NCBI GenBank assembly: GCA_000469685.2
Contig: LS997564.1
Location: forward strand, 24,672,459 to 24,736,458
DNA length: 64,000 nucleotides
Source: Haemonchus contortus
Taxonomy: Eukaryota > Nematoda > Chromadorea > Rhabditida > Trichostrongylidae
Reading direction: 5' to 3'
Shown here: piece by piece, positions 1 to 13,100 of the stretch
Layout: the number at the start of each line of letters is the position of its first letter
Position numbering within the stretch: the first letter of the stretch is position 1
Notes under the pieces: model-generated
What the model saw: only the letters and a program-made list of their open reading frames with translations
The model's database searches: none
Told to the model about the DNA's origin: nothing
Translations under genes and position numbers: made by a program

Positions 1-200
1 GAAATTCTTCTTCGAGTGAACTACGACCTCGGGTGAACTCACTGTACCATCGATAAACACTGGCCCTGGATGGAGCTTCATCACCAAAAATTGAACTAAT
101 CCATGCATTGCTGTTGAGTTAGTCCACGTCGAAAGTTGTAGAAAATAATCGCGCGAAAATGCTCACGATTCAACTCCATAACTTGGCTTAAATAAAATCT

Positions 201-482
201 TATAACTTAGTGTAAACAACACAAATCGCGCTCAAATTTCGCAACGTATCCTCAAAATAGTCAAACTTTACGATAGTGATGTCAGTTGCTAGATTGCTAC
301 ACTAGTGTTGCCAAATCTCAAAATATAAAAGGCAACCCTCGTATAACCTAGTGTAAACGACACAAATCGCGCTCAAATTTTGCAACGGAACCTCAAAATA
401 GACAAACTTTACGATGGTGGTGTCAGTTGCTAGATTGCTACACCAATGTTGCCAAATCTCAAAATATAAAAGGCAACCCTCG
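201..482. repeat. 141-bp tandem duplication (two copies)
   Basis: Positions 201-341 and 342-482 are nearly identical direct copies; both start TATAACYTAGTGTAAAC and end GGCAACCCTCG. They differ at a handful of bases. No coding function is apparent, and short frames across the repeat are incidental. Confidence 0.9.
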
Positions 483-1240
483 TACAAGAGATAACGCAGA
501 TAGGGGTGGTATATGCATTAGAGTTCCTTCCGATAGTTCCCGCGAGCCACTAGTGGTTCAGAGTTTCTGAAGCTGAAGGAGAGATAGGGGGCATAGTGAG
601 CACGGCATACCGGTTAGGACTTCCATCGCCTTCCGAATAAATAACTTATACCTATTCTAGTTTCGGAAAAATACGATTTCATTGTGCTCTACTTCAGCTA
701 TCCAAGCCTATCACAGGCTGTCGAGGCCCTTACATGCTCTTTTTCGATGGCAGCATTGGAGGAACGGGAAATCGAAATCCATGATCCATCATGTATGTAC
801 ATCCATCGTGTACTTTTACTTTAGACAGAATCTGAAAGAAGTCCCTTCATTCGAAAGACCACGATATTTCCAAAATTAACATCCTTTGTTCATCCCGCAG
901 GACCCCCTAGACCCCATACAAGTTCCTGATTTTTACTTGTATTTCTGTGTAAAGGTGATGGACTATGTTTCTGTCTAGGTCCCCTGTTACCATGGAATGA
1001 GATATTCGAGGTTCGTCTTCTGGGAATTGTTGATTTGAGACATCTTTCCACTGCCCTGCTTCCTTTTTCTTTCTGCTTCTATTTTCGTTCTAATACTTGC
1101 AGTTCCTGAGGGATGGAAAGTGGGAGTCAAATGATTTGCAAATCAACAATTGCTGATTCAAAGCAACTTCTGAAGAAAGCCACATCAGTTTAGTTCTTCA
1201 AATTATGGTTATCACAAAAATCCTCCCTCATACTTGTAAA

Positions 1241-1550
1241 ATAAAGGGTAGAGGATAAAGCCCTTGGGCGCTGATCAATCCCGTCTGAGGGATGTGCCCT
1301 CACATTTGTCTTCCATCCAGAATTACAATGGCGAACGTATTGAATGCGTATGTGGACCATATACTAACTTGCGTGGCCAGCCGACGTACAAGTCAGTGTT
1401 TTTGTCCACCCAGACGAGCCTGGTGCTAACTGATCGACCATGGAGGGACGGAAGACTTAGTTGGCCTAAACGAATGTCTATTCTGGATTCGATCCCTTGA
1501 CCATGCTTCTGTGATAGTGCACCACTTGCCCCTGCACCATCTTCACCATA
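1241..1550 (-). mobile_element. tRNA-derived SINE, copy A
   Basis: One of a family of about 300-bp repeats, all lying with their tRNA-like head on the minus strand. On that strand the head carries an A-box-like and a B-box-like RNA polymerase III promoter; the 3' end, at the low-coordinate side, runs into AGGATAAAG-type sequence. This copy is the most diverged in its B box. Confidence 0.7.
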
Positions 1551-4500
1551 CTTGTAAAATGAAACGATTTTTCTTTGAAACGACAATGATTACACTCTTT
1601 TCGAATTGATCACTTATTGTAAATTCGATTTTGAATTTTAGGAAGTCCGTTTTTTTATGGAAATTTATAGGTCTAAATGGGTAAATCGATCGAGATCGAT
1701 GGATACACAGTGTTTTCGCCTACTACGATTCCTTGTTTTTTCCTCCTATGAAACCCCATTCAGTGGGACATACAAAGCAATCTCAGTATGATAGAGAGTT
1801 AAACCTCATGCCCTGGTTTGGTTTAAGCCTATCTAGTTTTAAGTACACCTGGAGTCAAGGAATCCTGCGTCTTCCGATGTGGAAACACTTTTCTCTCCTT
1901 TCTGCAAACAGTATCGACTTTTTTTTCTTTCAAATGCCTACGCTCATCACGTTCGTGTTTCGATGAAACCGTTAGTCTGGGCGAAAGCTAATAATCGTTG
2001 ATCATCCCCTGTGCAATTAGCCTTCTGTCGGGACGTATAGGTGGGAAAGGTGGATCTGTTGCGGATCACAACATCTGCTTATCCTGCTCTATGTTCCGTT
2101 ATTCAGCATTCTCACAAAACACTGTGGAAGATCTCGTCGACAAATTATGGATATCATGTGGTGGGAATTGCATCACGTAAACCTGCGAGTCCATTTGGCC
2201 CTGAAAGCAGCGGAGCGGCACACCTTAAGGTTCCTCAGCAGAGCGTTTTACTTGGAGGACAACAGTAACTCACTTTTGGATACCGTTAGGATTTTAAATG
2301 GTTGTCAGGATAGAAAAAAGAAATTGGATGCGTGGCGTATATCGTGGAAAATCAATGTCAAGCAGTTTCTTTGTTCTCAATGTTTCTTTAGACATGCAGT
2401 CCCAGCCGATTCATAGCATGCACGGCCGACAAAGGGAAAAGCCACCTGAGTGACGTGTGGCCTTTCTACGTGTCATCCTCTCGCCAGCTTAAGCTTAGCG
2501 GATTAGTTGCCCGGCAAGACGCACTTCTACATAGTAACTACTACCCTCGCAAATGGACTGGGACACCTGTTTCAGGCCAGATCGCCTTACATACTGATAA
2601 AAAGGGGATTGGCAAGGTGTCCTACGTCCACTTACCAGATGAAAGGCTATTCGAACAATTAATGGACTTGCAGTTTGAATTGCGATAATACGGTAGGATT
2701 TTGAAACACGGTTGGCTTGATTATCCGCCTTAGGTGAATTTTGGTCTACGGATTTGTGGAAATTCGAAAAAATAAAAACACCTTATTCTTTTTCACCGCG
2801 GTTAGATATGTGCGTGGATTTGCTGACTCCGCCCTATTGACGACGTCTAATCTCCTATTCTAGGACTCGACGGATCTCCCGAACCCCATGTATCTAATCC
2901 GTGGCATTTACGTCCCTACAAATCGACAGACTAATGCGTATTCAGTACTTGAAGCGGATCCTACTTCCCTACATTTCAACAATTTTCCTGCCACGAATCA
3001 ATACTTTCCTTCCATGAGCGCTCATTATCCCACACTTCTTAATTTGGCCATAACATCATGCCTTAGCCTCATGTTGATAGGTCATTTGTCTACCAGACAG
3101 GAAACGAAATAGATCTTTCTGTCTGATAGCTTCCGAATGAAGCCATACACTTGAAGACGTAGGAAAACGAATATTGCTGACAGCGACTTTTGAAGTTACT
3201 CTTGTCCAGGACTGCACCATCTTGTGCTGAGAGGGAAATCGCTTTTATCTATCAAATCCATTGAGCTAACACTCAGTAGATGCTACAGCTAGCGGTTTCG
3301 CCTGGTAAATTAGTACTTATGGCAACCTACCCAATGGAGTGTTACTGACGATTGCCCAACCTACTGACGATTGCCACAGAAATGGTGAAAATCGATTGCC
3401 ACCAGTAATCGAACCGATGAACCTGTTCCTTGAGTAATCGGAACCGCCTCCAAATGGAGATCTCGAGGGCTAAGCTCAAGTATGATAGCTTGGAACAATA
3501 AGGAAACAATAGGGTCGACTGATTTTGCCTGTCGCGAGTGGTTTCGTTCTTGGATCAACCACGTGATACGATCATGTGATACCATGCGATACCGTGTGGT
3601 AGAAGATGGTGTAATCGGTGACAACCGTTCCCTCTTTCCCTAACAGTGATTTTCAAGAATTAATTTTTAATTTTTTGAGTTTTTGAGAATTAAAGAACTT
3701 TATAATTGAGAAGAGGATGACGCTATTCTAACTTTTCTACTATAATATTTCGTGAAAAATCTATCCCGTGAGTTTCCTCCAATCAGGTACGTATACTCAA
3801 GTCGAACCTCATCAATCATTAATAGTTTTTGTTGCTTCTCTCCTTGTCAGTGGCCCACCTGGCGCCAACACCTTCACACACGAATACCTCTGTTCTAACA
3901 TACGGAAATCTGGGGGCGAAGAATCCTTTACCAATAAAACACACTCCACGATAATTTAGTGGGTCCTTCTCCGAGGTAAATATCGGGTATTGGTGCAGAA
4001 TAATGTATCGATGGCGAAGAAGAGCGAAAAAAGAACAGAAATTGGGAAATAAAGATGTTCCTAAATCATGGGTAATAATGGGGGAGGAGGAGGTGAACGG
4101 GTTCATATGGGCGAAAGAAGTTGGGATGGGTATCTAAACGAGACTCAAGTCGAGTGCAATTTCGTAAAGAGCTGGCTACAGTAAGCAAAAAAGCCAAAAA
4201 TTGCTCTCTGCTTCGCTATGGAACCGGACTGCATCCCATTATAATTGCATGCTACTGCGAACGTCTCCACCAGTCATTATTATTCTTTCAAGCACTCACA
4301 TACCGAAGGTGTACCACAGAATGGAATATTTGTGGCAGACAACCACCTGCTTGAATTTTCGACGTATATGCACTAATGTGAATGGTGCTGGACGAAGGGG
4401 GGAATGGTCTGGTAGGCTGTTCTGTTGCGAGAGTGGTACGGAATGAAGACAATTGTTGAGTCTTTGTTACGCCCTATCCTGACCGTTTTCTGTCCCACAG

Positions 4501-5864
4501 TGGCCTATGTGCCGTCCTTCGGGGCCACAGATTCGTTCCAGTACATACCGCATCTCAGAAAACATTTATATCGGACTATGCCTTCCTAGTGGATATCGGG
4601 GCCGTCCAGTACATGGCAGGAATTCCATTGTCTAAGACAACTCTGATGCCAGTAAGCCTGATGATCTTGCTTATGAAAAGAGAAAAGAAGAGCATGTTTG
4701 TCCTGTGTGGGATTGAGTCCATTGTCATTATTGGTACCTTTTGCGCTTCCCGTCTCCTAGTTCACCTTCTTCCTATCATTTTGCGGGTATCGGTAAATTA
4801 ATCTCAAATATGGGGAATGATTTCACGAAGAGATTAACTTGAGGCGGGCGAACTTTGGGCATCAGATTTCTGAAACTCTTGTTGGAAAACATTTTTCCCT
4901 TCAGTGCTCAAGTCTGGAGACACAACCCGCTCAAGAACCGTCTCGATTTGAAAGTCTATTCTGTGGAATGGGCTTAGATGTGCTTCCCAAGGTGATTGGG
5001 AGGAGCCGAACACGTACCCACACAGGAGGATGCGGTGAAAAATGTTCGCCAATTCAGAAATATGTGGCATGCAGATGTGGTAACGGGATGATGTAACAGC
5101 GGAGGCTCCCACATTGTCTCTGCATGTGTGAGCAGTCCATCATGTGAAAATACCGGGACCATTATCCTGAATGAGTTGGTAGGAATAACAACCTCGCCAC
5201 TAAAATGGTCCATCGCCGCCATCATCGATCGACATCGGTTCCTTGGCGAACGAAATCTACGGACCAAGTGGGGGGGTGCTAATGAGGACAAGTTCGATGA
5301 GGGCTTTTTTTTCATTAGGACATGAGAAACGAACGTTGACTGCACTTAGAGCGGAGGCATCCTTATTCACATCATTATTCGAACGACTTCTCACCACATT
5401 CGGAAGTGGGCGTGGCTGCAATTTGAGCGATGCCAGTGGCATCGGCATTCTCAGAGCATGACGAACTTCTCACTCAGATGCTTGTCAATCCAGGATGTTC
5501 TTCTGTCCTTTGAAGCCTTATTTTTGCAAAGCATTTGAAAACTGGTCGAAAGTGTTGGTGACAATCGTGGCCCGATTCTTCAGCCCGATTTTTCAACCAC
5601 ATTTTCAAGTGGGAAATGTTTGTGACAGCTACTTTACCGGAATTGCCGAAAACACGACTGTTTTGCATCAGGAAGTCGTGCTTTGCCTTTCATATCGACA
5701 ACTTCAACCGTATTTCTTTTACTGGTTAGGGTAGAATATGATGAATCACCCCTTATAATTCATGAACAAGGACCAATACCCCACCTAAAAACCCTCAAAA
5801 ACCATTTTGATGAGTTTTTTCGGTAGTCCCCTCGATGTTATTGTTTCGTTGACTTATTGCCGCT

Positions 5865-6690
5865 AATCAATCAATCTTGTCCGAGGGATGCGCCCTGCAT
5901 CCGACTTCCACTCAGAATCGTAATGGCGTATTTAATGTGTACAGGGGTGCCCAAAAAAAGAGACACCTTCACTCCTCGGCTTGTACCAATGTAATCAAAC
6001 TTTATTAATTTCTGACTGAATATTACCACCCGCAAAATCAAGAACACATTGAACTCGATCACGAGAATCTTCAATAGCCTTCCGCACGGACGAAATCAAA
6101 AGTTTTTGCCACGCAAATTTGATGTCGTCTGAGGTCGGCGATATCGGCTCGTCTCCCACGACGTCGCAGACCATTGTGGAGTTGTCGGGGCTACAGGAAG
6201 TCAGCGGTCTTCCATCCTAAGCGACGATGCCCAGAAATCTGTCCGTGAGCGACTCGATTGACAAAGTTGCGTATCTGCTTGTTGCCGACCGATATCCCAT
6301 AAGTCGTCTTGGGCGCGTCTGCAATGGCAGACGGCTTCATATTTTTATGCCGATAAAAGAACCACACGAGTCCTGCTTCCTTTCATCAAGCAATATTCTT
6401 AATACAATTTACTCAATCACATTCTTCTGCTGCTTCAATCGGTGCGACGTATTCCGCCCTGGATTAGACCCCATGCAAGGTGTCTCTTTTTTTGGGCACC
6501 CCTGTATGTGGCCATTCAACGACTTGCTGTAGCCAGCCAATGTAGAACTCAGTGCTTCTATCCCCCAGACGAGTCTAATGCCAATCAATGGAAGTTGATC
6601 AAAGCGGAGATCAAACCGGGTTTCGAACCCGTGACTAGGCGTGTGTGATACTGCGCCACTTGCCACCACACCACCTCTGCTCCATTGTTT
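5865..6690 (-). mobile_element. tRNA-derived SINE, copy B, split by a DNA transposon
   Basis: SINE sequence occupies about 5865-5941 and 6505-6690; between them sits a 563-bp insertion. On the minus strand the head contains AGTGGCGCAGTATCAC (A-box-like) and GGGTTCGAAACCCG (a perfect B-box core). Joining the flanks restores the layout of the intact copies at 1241, 21040 and 48605. Confidence 0.8.
5942..6504 (-). mobile_element. Tc1/mariner-type transposon nested in SINE copy B
   Basis: Perfect 28-bp terminal inverted repeats (5942-5969 and 6477-6504) begin CAGGGGTGCCCAAAAAAAG and are flanked by TA on both sides (5940-5941 and 6505-6506), the Tc1/mariner target duplication. On the minus strand a frame ending at 5995 reads RKAIEDSRDRVQCVLDFAGG, like the C-terminal end of mariner transposases (arginine-rich then AGGN). 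At 563 bp it is an internally deleted, non-autonomous copy. The identical ends suggest a fairly recent insertion. Confidence 0.8.
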
Positions 6691-6984
6691 CGTTGTCCAG
6701 TAGAATATTGAGTTATGTGCTAACTACAGTACGTGGTCATAATATTTTCTGTCTGTCTCTATCTTCGTTCGTCCCCTTTTCACCACCTTCCACTTTCTGG
6801 TTAATAAAGTTCCTTTGAAGTTCTTCGAGAAGTAGAAATTACTATAAGTTTTGCTTGTTTTGGGTTGTCGAGTTGATAAACTGATTGTAAACACTGAGTT
6901 ACTTCTGTAATACCTTACCCTGTATGAGTGGAGAAGGTAGATAGGCCTCGGTATTAATTATTCTCGTTTCCTGGCCCTGCACTT

Positions 6985-7095
6985 CACTTCCATTCAGAAT
7001 AGGAGCGGCTTAATGTGTATGTTCCTTATACAATGACCCGCCCTCGCCAGCAGAGGTAAAAGTCTGTGCTTCTGCCCTCCCAAATGACCTTACCC
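6985..7095 (-). mobile_element. tRNA-derived SINE, partial copy
   Basis: The 3' half of the same SINE family (CACTTCCATTCAGAAT, then TGTGTATGTTCC) is recognisable; the tRNA-like head is missing. Confidence 0.55.
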
Positions 7096-9990
7096 CAGGT
7101 GAAATTCAATATCAGAGCAGAACACAATCCCATAGAGCATTTGCTGCATTGATGTTATGCTTTTCTCGAAATTTTTCCCTCCAGTTCTTCCAGATCATGA
7201 CAAACTCAATAGGGGGAGAATGACAATTCATGGCTTATTCCTTGATTGATTATCATTTGTGCCATAACTTATCTTCACCCTTCGAATCTTATATTCCCAA
7301 TTGAAAGGAGTGAAGCATTTCGTGTTAAAATGAATTGCTTGACATTTGATCCTTTTTATATGGTTGACTTCTTTGAAGCTGAACTGGAGTACGACTTTCC
7401 CAAGCCCACAAAATGGCAGTTCGTAGGATTTTCCCTTCTGAAGCGCGATACGATGTTTCCCAGGTAAATGAGAATCATGAGTGCGCTGATTGCCGACGAC
7501 TGAGAAGTGGTGAGAGCCTCTCCGTCGTAGCTGTGTCTCAGTCAGCTCACCCTTCCTCCTTCCCATTCTGTCGTTTCCTCATTAGCATGGTCTGATAGTG
7601 AGTTACGATAGCTCCCAGACGGCAACAGTTCGTGTAAGCATTGGTAGCTGTGAGCGGAAGAATGCGGCATTTTCACGTAGGCGAAATTATTAACATAACA
7701 TTCATTACCCTCTAACACATGTGTGTGAGATAAATCGTGCCCTGAGGTGAAATGAGCAGGAGGAATGTGCAGGGAGAGTGGAGGGGTAGGGGATGGGGGT
7801 GTGAGGTGAGTGAGTGTGTGGGGTGAGTGTGACGGAGCGCGACGCGGAGACGACGAAGATATTGGCAAGGGGGTGAAAGCTGCTGCTGCAGTGCCAATGC
7901 AGCAGGCAGAGCTCCTCTCCCCTCTCTCGCCCTCGGCTAATCGATGCCTTCGGCCATGCTCCCCATCTCTTCTACTGCCTCTGGCAGGTAAGAATGCTCT
8001 CGCTCATCAGCACCTCCTGCCTCATTAAATCATGCCTCACGGCTCCGGACCCCACCCACCCCAGGCCGCCCCACGCGACGTACAGCAGACTCGCCTGACC
8101 CCGTCCCGCCTCCGTATCGCATGCCTCCCCTTCAAAATAGCCCTCTTATCTTCTTTCCTACCTAGAAACAACAGTTTCCGTCAAGAATCGAGTAAAGGAA
8201 CAGTCGATAGTCGTTTTCAGGGTTGCCTTTCGGAATCCATTTACTATTTTCCAATTGCTTCCATTTCGTGGTGAGAAACTGGCGCAACTTTTTCCTCGAC
8301 CTTCAGCGAATTTCTCATTCTCTCAGTGTTTTGCAGTAATATCGTTACATAGTGCCCCGCTGAATCGAAAGGCTCGAATGCATTCAACAATGGGGGATTG
8401 GGTGATGGCTGATAATGAGGTGACTGCAGGACATTTATGATCATGAGTGTGTCAACGACGATAACATCGATTTGCAGCGGTTCGTTACGAGTGTGAATGT
8501 TGTCCGCCTGAAATTGCCATGAATTTAGTCGCTCCGATGCAATGGATACGCATCGATTCTTCAAGCTAATCAAAACCGCTCAGCATTTGCAGTTAGCCAG
8601 TTCATGTCCAAGTGATTGTCGGTCGCCCTTCTCACCCTCCTGTTTACCGGAATGGTCATTCAAACCCTCTTTCTTCCTACCCCATCTCCATATTCCCTCA
8701 AACCGATGGTATTCATGATTGTATGATTCATTTTGGATATGTGATGTGTTTCGATGAACACGGGAATGAGCCGCGGGGGAGGAAGAGCAGCGACTGCGTT
8801 CAAGGACCCCTTCAGATCAGGCGTAATCTGCGGAACAGATGAATGTGTGGGACGTGGGATGACCAGGATGGCAAGCCGTTTACCAGCCCGTCTAATGAGC
8901 GATTTCCGTTTTCGAATCCCTCCCGCGGCTGGAGAGGGTGTCGATCGCGACGGGGCGATGGCCGATACGCGAAACTCGACGGATAGTTGCTATGGAAAAA
9001 CAGCCAGCCATAGCGAGCATCTCGTCTAGGCAACGACGCCTTTAGCCTTGTGACGGCTTGGTCATAAGCACAGTTCTTTCCAGGGGTCGAAAAGTGGCCA
9101 CTGGTGGTACTGGGCCTAGGGGCTTCTAACAGCTGCCACAGAAAAATTCGATATCCGTCGTGTACTTAGGTTTTGGGAGGATCGCTTGCCAATCGGCTTC
9201 TCTCGTTTGTCATTTCTATGACGTCCGAGAATGCACAAAGGTTTTTTTTCTAAAAGAAGAATTCCAACCGCTCTGCCCTTTCCATGCCAGAACCCTTTGA
9301 GTAGACGCTTTATTAGCTCTGACTAAGCTCTGACGTCCTTCGAACTGAGAAGCATGAATCATTCCCAGCTCCCAGTCATATAGCTAGCTGACACCGATTC
9401 CCCAGCAAAAAACTCCTGTTAGGGAGTCGTCAATCTGAAGCATCCACCTTAGCAAGCAGAACTTAAGCTAAAAATAGGAGGGGGACCCTCCTGGTTACCC
9501 TACTTAATCAGCCGTGACAACTATTGCGCCGGCCATTTGCTCCACCTCACTGCTCCTTCCGCCTCAGAACGTCTCCGTAGTCACTATAAAGCTATTTACC
9601 ATTACCCAGCAATCACCCAATGTTTTCTCAATAAGCTCCTCTACTTGCTAATTTGCTCTCTTTTTAACTAATTTGATTCTCAAAAAGGTGATTGGTCTGC
9701 CAGAAACCGCTTGGTCTGCTCTGAACTGTTGCTGTGTTCTCGTAGTGGTGATTATGATAAACGGAGATAAGACAGAGTGATATTTGATGCCATTTTCGTG
9801 TCCGCACAACATCGATTCAATTGTCACTGCTGCTGTTGTCTCACATTTCTGGCGTCGTTTCGCAGACGTTCGTTCCGCTCTCATCGTTTTCACCGTCGTC
9901 GTCATTTCATAAGAGTTCGTCAAGAATATTCTGATAGGCATGTCGTGGTTTCATTCCATCCATTAGGTGTTTCCACGGGTATCGAGGTCG

Positions 9991-10009
9991 TTCCGTTTCA
10001 GAGGGGAAA
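9991..10009 (+). promoter_or_regulatory. Probable spliced-leader trans-splice acceptor of grk-2
   Basis: The sequence reads TTCCGTTTCAG followed by AGGGGAAA and the ATG. A good nematode 3' splice site 8 bases before the start codon, with no recognisable upstream coding exon, is the usual appearance of an SL1 trans-splice site. A cis-spliced non-coding 5' exon further upstream is the alternative. Confidence 0.7.
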
Positions 10010-10122
10010 ATGGCCGACTTGGAAGCCGTACTGGCTGACGTCAGCTACTTGATGGCTATGGAGAAGAGCCGAAGTCAGCCAGCCGCTAGAGCCAGCAAAA
10101 GGATAGTTTTACCTGATCCTAG
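10010..10122 (+). CDS. grk-2: grk-2 coding exon 1
   Basis: Residues 1-37 plus two bases of Ser38. It begins at the ATG of the invariant [11 protein letters not shown]-terminus needed for receptor docking and ends AG before GTAGGC. An in-frame splice acceptor lies 8 bases upstream of the ATG. Confidence 0.95.
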
Positions 10123-13100
10123 GTAGGCACAGCTCAATTTTTTTTTTTTCTTTTCATTTCCATTACTTCTTTTTTTATTAAATGATAATGTGGCGCTGGT
10201 AGACTAAGTTCCTACCGTATTCTCGAAAATTATTTCTAATCTTGAACCAGATGGAAGGATTTGTTCGTCGAAACTTTTTTTTTCAAATTTTTTCCTGAGT
10301 TTTGGTTGATATGGCAAAAAAATACGTCACGAATCGGCAAGAATTCTCGTTCTCACAGCAGTACTCCGATGGGACACGTTCCACAAATTCGATTTCCCAC
10401 ATGAAGTCATTTCTCAGTAACTTTCCCGTCCACACAAGAGCAATTGGGAACGAAGAACTCGCGAGAAATCGATACCACCCTTCGCGATGAAAATGGCCGG
10501 CAAGTGGGCGTGGCCCCATGCTAGTCGGGTGACTCAAGGACGGGGCATTCGCCGAATTTCTTGCTTTGCGTGAACTTCACAGAGACGTTGAACCTTGAAA
10601 AGTTGGGGACAATTGGCACAGTTTTTGACGAAAGTGCGAGTTTTCACGCATTTCGTCCTATCAACTTTGGGTCAGATCAAAGAGCGGTGCTTAGAGTGGT
10701 TCTTCAAGCCAATCTTGAGGTCATCTGTTCAAGAGGATCGCTCTTTTCTAATTTCGCCTGTTTTCCTCCTTAATTCGGTTGAAAAAACGAGCAGAAGTAG
10801 GGCGATTTTGCTACACTCCCACCGGACAAGAGCCTCCGGCGGTTCAGTACCAATTCGGCTTCAACCACACCTTCGAAGACGACAGAAACGATGATTTTCA
10901 TCAGCACTAGAGATTTCTGACGGAGCACCGAGATGTCTTTTGAGGGATTATCTGCAGGAGAGGATTCGGGGAAGCGTAAGACGCAAGTGCACTCTGTGAT
11001 TGCTCAAAATGCTCGGAAAATTGCGGGTTGTAAGTCTTCCGAGAAACAGCGAGATAACTAGATTTGGGAAACTTTCCTTTAAAGGCACGGACATGGGAAG
11101 ATGTACATCGGGGTAAGCATAAGCGTACTGGCACGATTATTTCCGTTGAACTGGTACAAAAAAAGCAAAGGTCAAGGTAAAGGATAAAGGATAGGTACTT
11201 CTCGAGTTAATCTGTCCCCTCTGAGGGATGCGCCCCGCATTCGACTTCAATTCAGAATTGTAGTGGCGTAATGAATGCGTAGGTAGCCTATAAGTGACTT
11301 GCTATGACCAGCCGTTGTACAAGTCGGTGATTTTATCCTCTTGTACGAATCTGGTACCAGTTACAGGACCACGAAAGGTTGGAAGGCTTTTTTGGCCTAG
11401 GCGGATATCTATCCGGTATTGGAACTCGTGACAATGCGTGGGTGATAGGGCGCCATTTGCCACTACACCAACTCCACACCATGTGATTTCGATTCTATCC
11501 AATACCTATATTTTGCTGATGTCTGTCCAGGGTAAAGGCACTCGACATTGAACATAGCTAAGGCCCCATGATACAGATGCAATAATGCTCTGTCCGAAAG
11601 GATAATGTGATTCTTCAGCCATGGGATTTGCATGACAGGTAAGTCAAACAAGTAAGCTAACAGTAAGGGGTAGAGACTGGGGTAACAGTTTGGATGCGAA
11701 ATGGTTTGGCGTAGTTTTGCAGATTCCAATCTGTGATTTTCACTAATTTCGTTTATAAAAAACGACTAAAGAAAGAGAATTCCAAAAAATGGATTCTCGT
11801 TTTCTGGACGGTTTGGCAAACCTCCAAAACCTTCACAAAGATTACAAAAGAGGAAAGCAGAACTACCAATGTTCAATTATGTCGGGACATTTGGGTGCAC
11901 CGTTTCCTTCTACAGCTATTTCAAGATTATTTATTACTTCCTATTCAAGATATGGTAAAAATTAAAAAAAAGTGTAAGTTCGGTGAAACTTCTCGACTGA
12001 TGAAATCCGTTTTTCAGTGTTCGAAGTATCATGCAAAAGTATCTGGAAAAGACAGGCGAAATTAAATTTGAAAAGATATTCAATCAAAGACTCGGCTTTT
12101 TGTTGCTCAAGGATTTTGCTGAGAACATTGCCGAGAATGCCTGTCCACAGATCAAATTCTATGAAGCGGTATGTTTCCATTCGAAACTGTATTTGTTTAT
12201 TCCCTCACTTAAACTCCTTATCTTATCATGTTATCAACCCAACACTATTCCCTTCCCATCACTGGAATGGTAAGTTGTGCAAACCTAAGCTCTTGAAGTG
12301 AAATGTTAAACTAATGAAGCATGAAGGCAAAGTTTTTGATGATTCTGAGGAACCTGGTTTTAGTAGAATGGTCTGAGTACAGGATGCAAAATAATGAAAA
12401 ATGGGGAAGAATCCTCAAATCCCAGAAAAAGGGGCTCAATGTAACTCATTATGACTACTGCTTGTGAACAGTCTGACAGAAGTGGTGTACCGTTGTCAAA
12501 AAAAAAAAAAACAAGAAAAAAATCGTCGATACCTACCTCCTCAGCTGAATCTTGCTTCACTCCCTCATTCTTTTTTCTTACGCTATTTTCTTTGAAATAA
12601 CACCGGCTATATCTTTGCCGATTTCATGCGGTCTACATTGTCATCCATTTTGTTCCGAGTCAGGGTTTTTTTTTTAAAAAAAATAAGGAAAAAGGTTCAC
12701 TCTGAACCTTGAAGTAAATGTAACCAGTGAAAATTACAGAATCCCACTTACAGTAGTGCACCTTAGGGGTAGCAGATGCCTCTTCTGTTCTCCTTCATTC
12801 CCATCTTTTTTTTTGTCGGAGCAACCCTTCTGGTGTTTTTTTTTTCATTGAGCAATTTTGGTCAACATACGACCCGTTCTTGAATCTCTACTGCTTTATG
12901 GCAATCAGTCACCGAATAGACAACGGTGGCGGTAGGTTTGGAAGGTTTGGTTAGCCAGGTACCATTTTGGATTTGATCCTTCGACCATGGGTGGTATTGC
13001 ACCATTCGCCACTACAGCCCTAGAATGTGTTGATTCGATAATATTTTACCAACTATTTTGCCCATTCCTGTCTCCATAATACTGGGGTCAAAATCATGAC

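Larger units (their letters stand above)
483..9990. other. Region upstream of grk-2; no gene recognised
   Basis: Apart from the repeats listed separately I see no convincing gene. Open frames at 2041-2688 lie in three different frames and match nothing I know. 7700-8130 is strikingly C- and G-rich and lies 2 kb before the grk-2 start, so it could hold promoter or 5' exon sequence, but nothing specific supports that. Confidence 0.5.

Noticed and set aside
2041..2688. Series of overlapping frames suggesting a broken transposon or retroelement gene
   Set aside because: Read in all three frames I could not find any motif that I can name; left unassigned.
6600..6690. tRNA-like sequence with GGGTTCGAAACCCG on the minus strand
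   Set aside because: It is the head of a SINE rather than a functional tRNA; a complete cloverleaf with an acceptor stem is not apparent.
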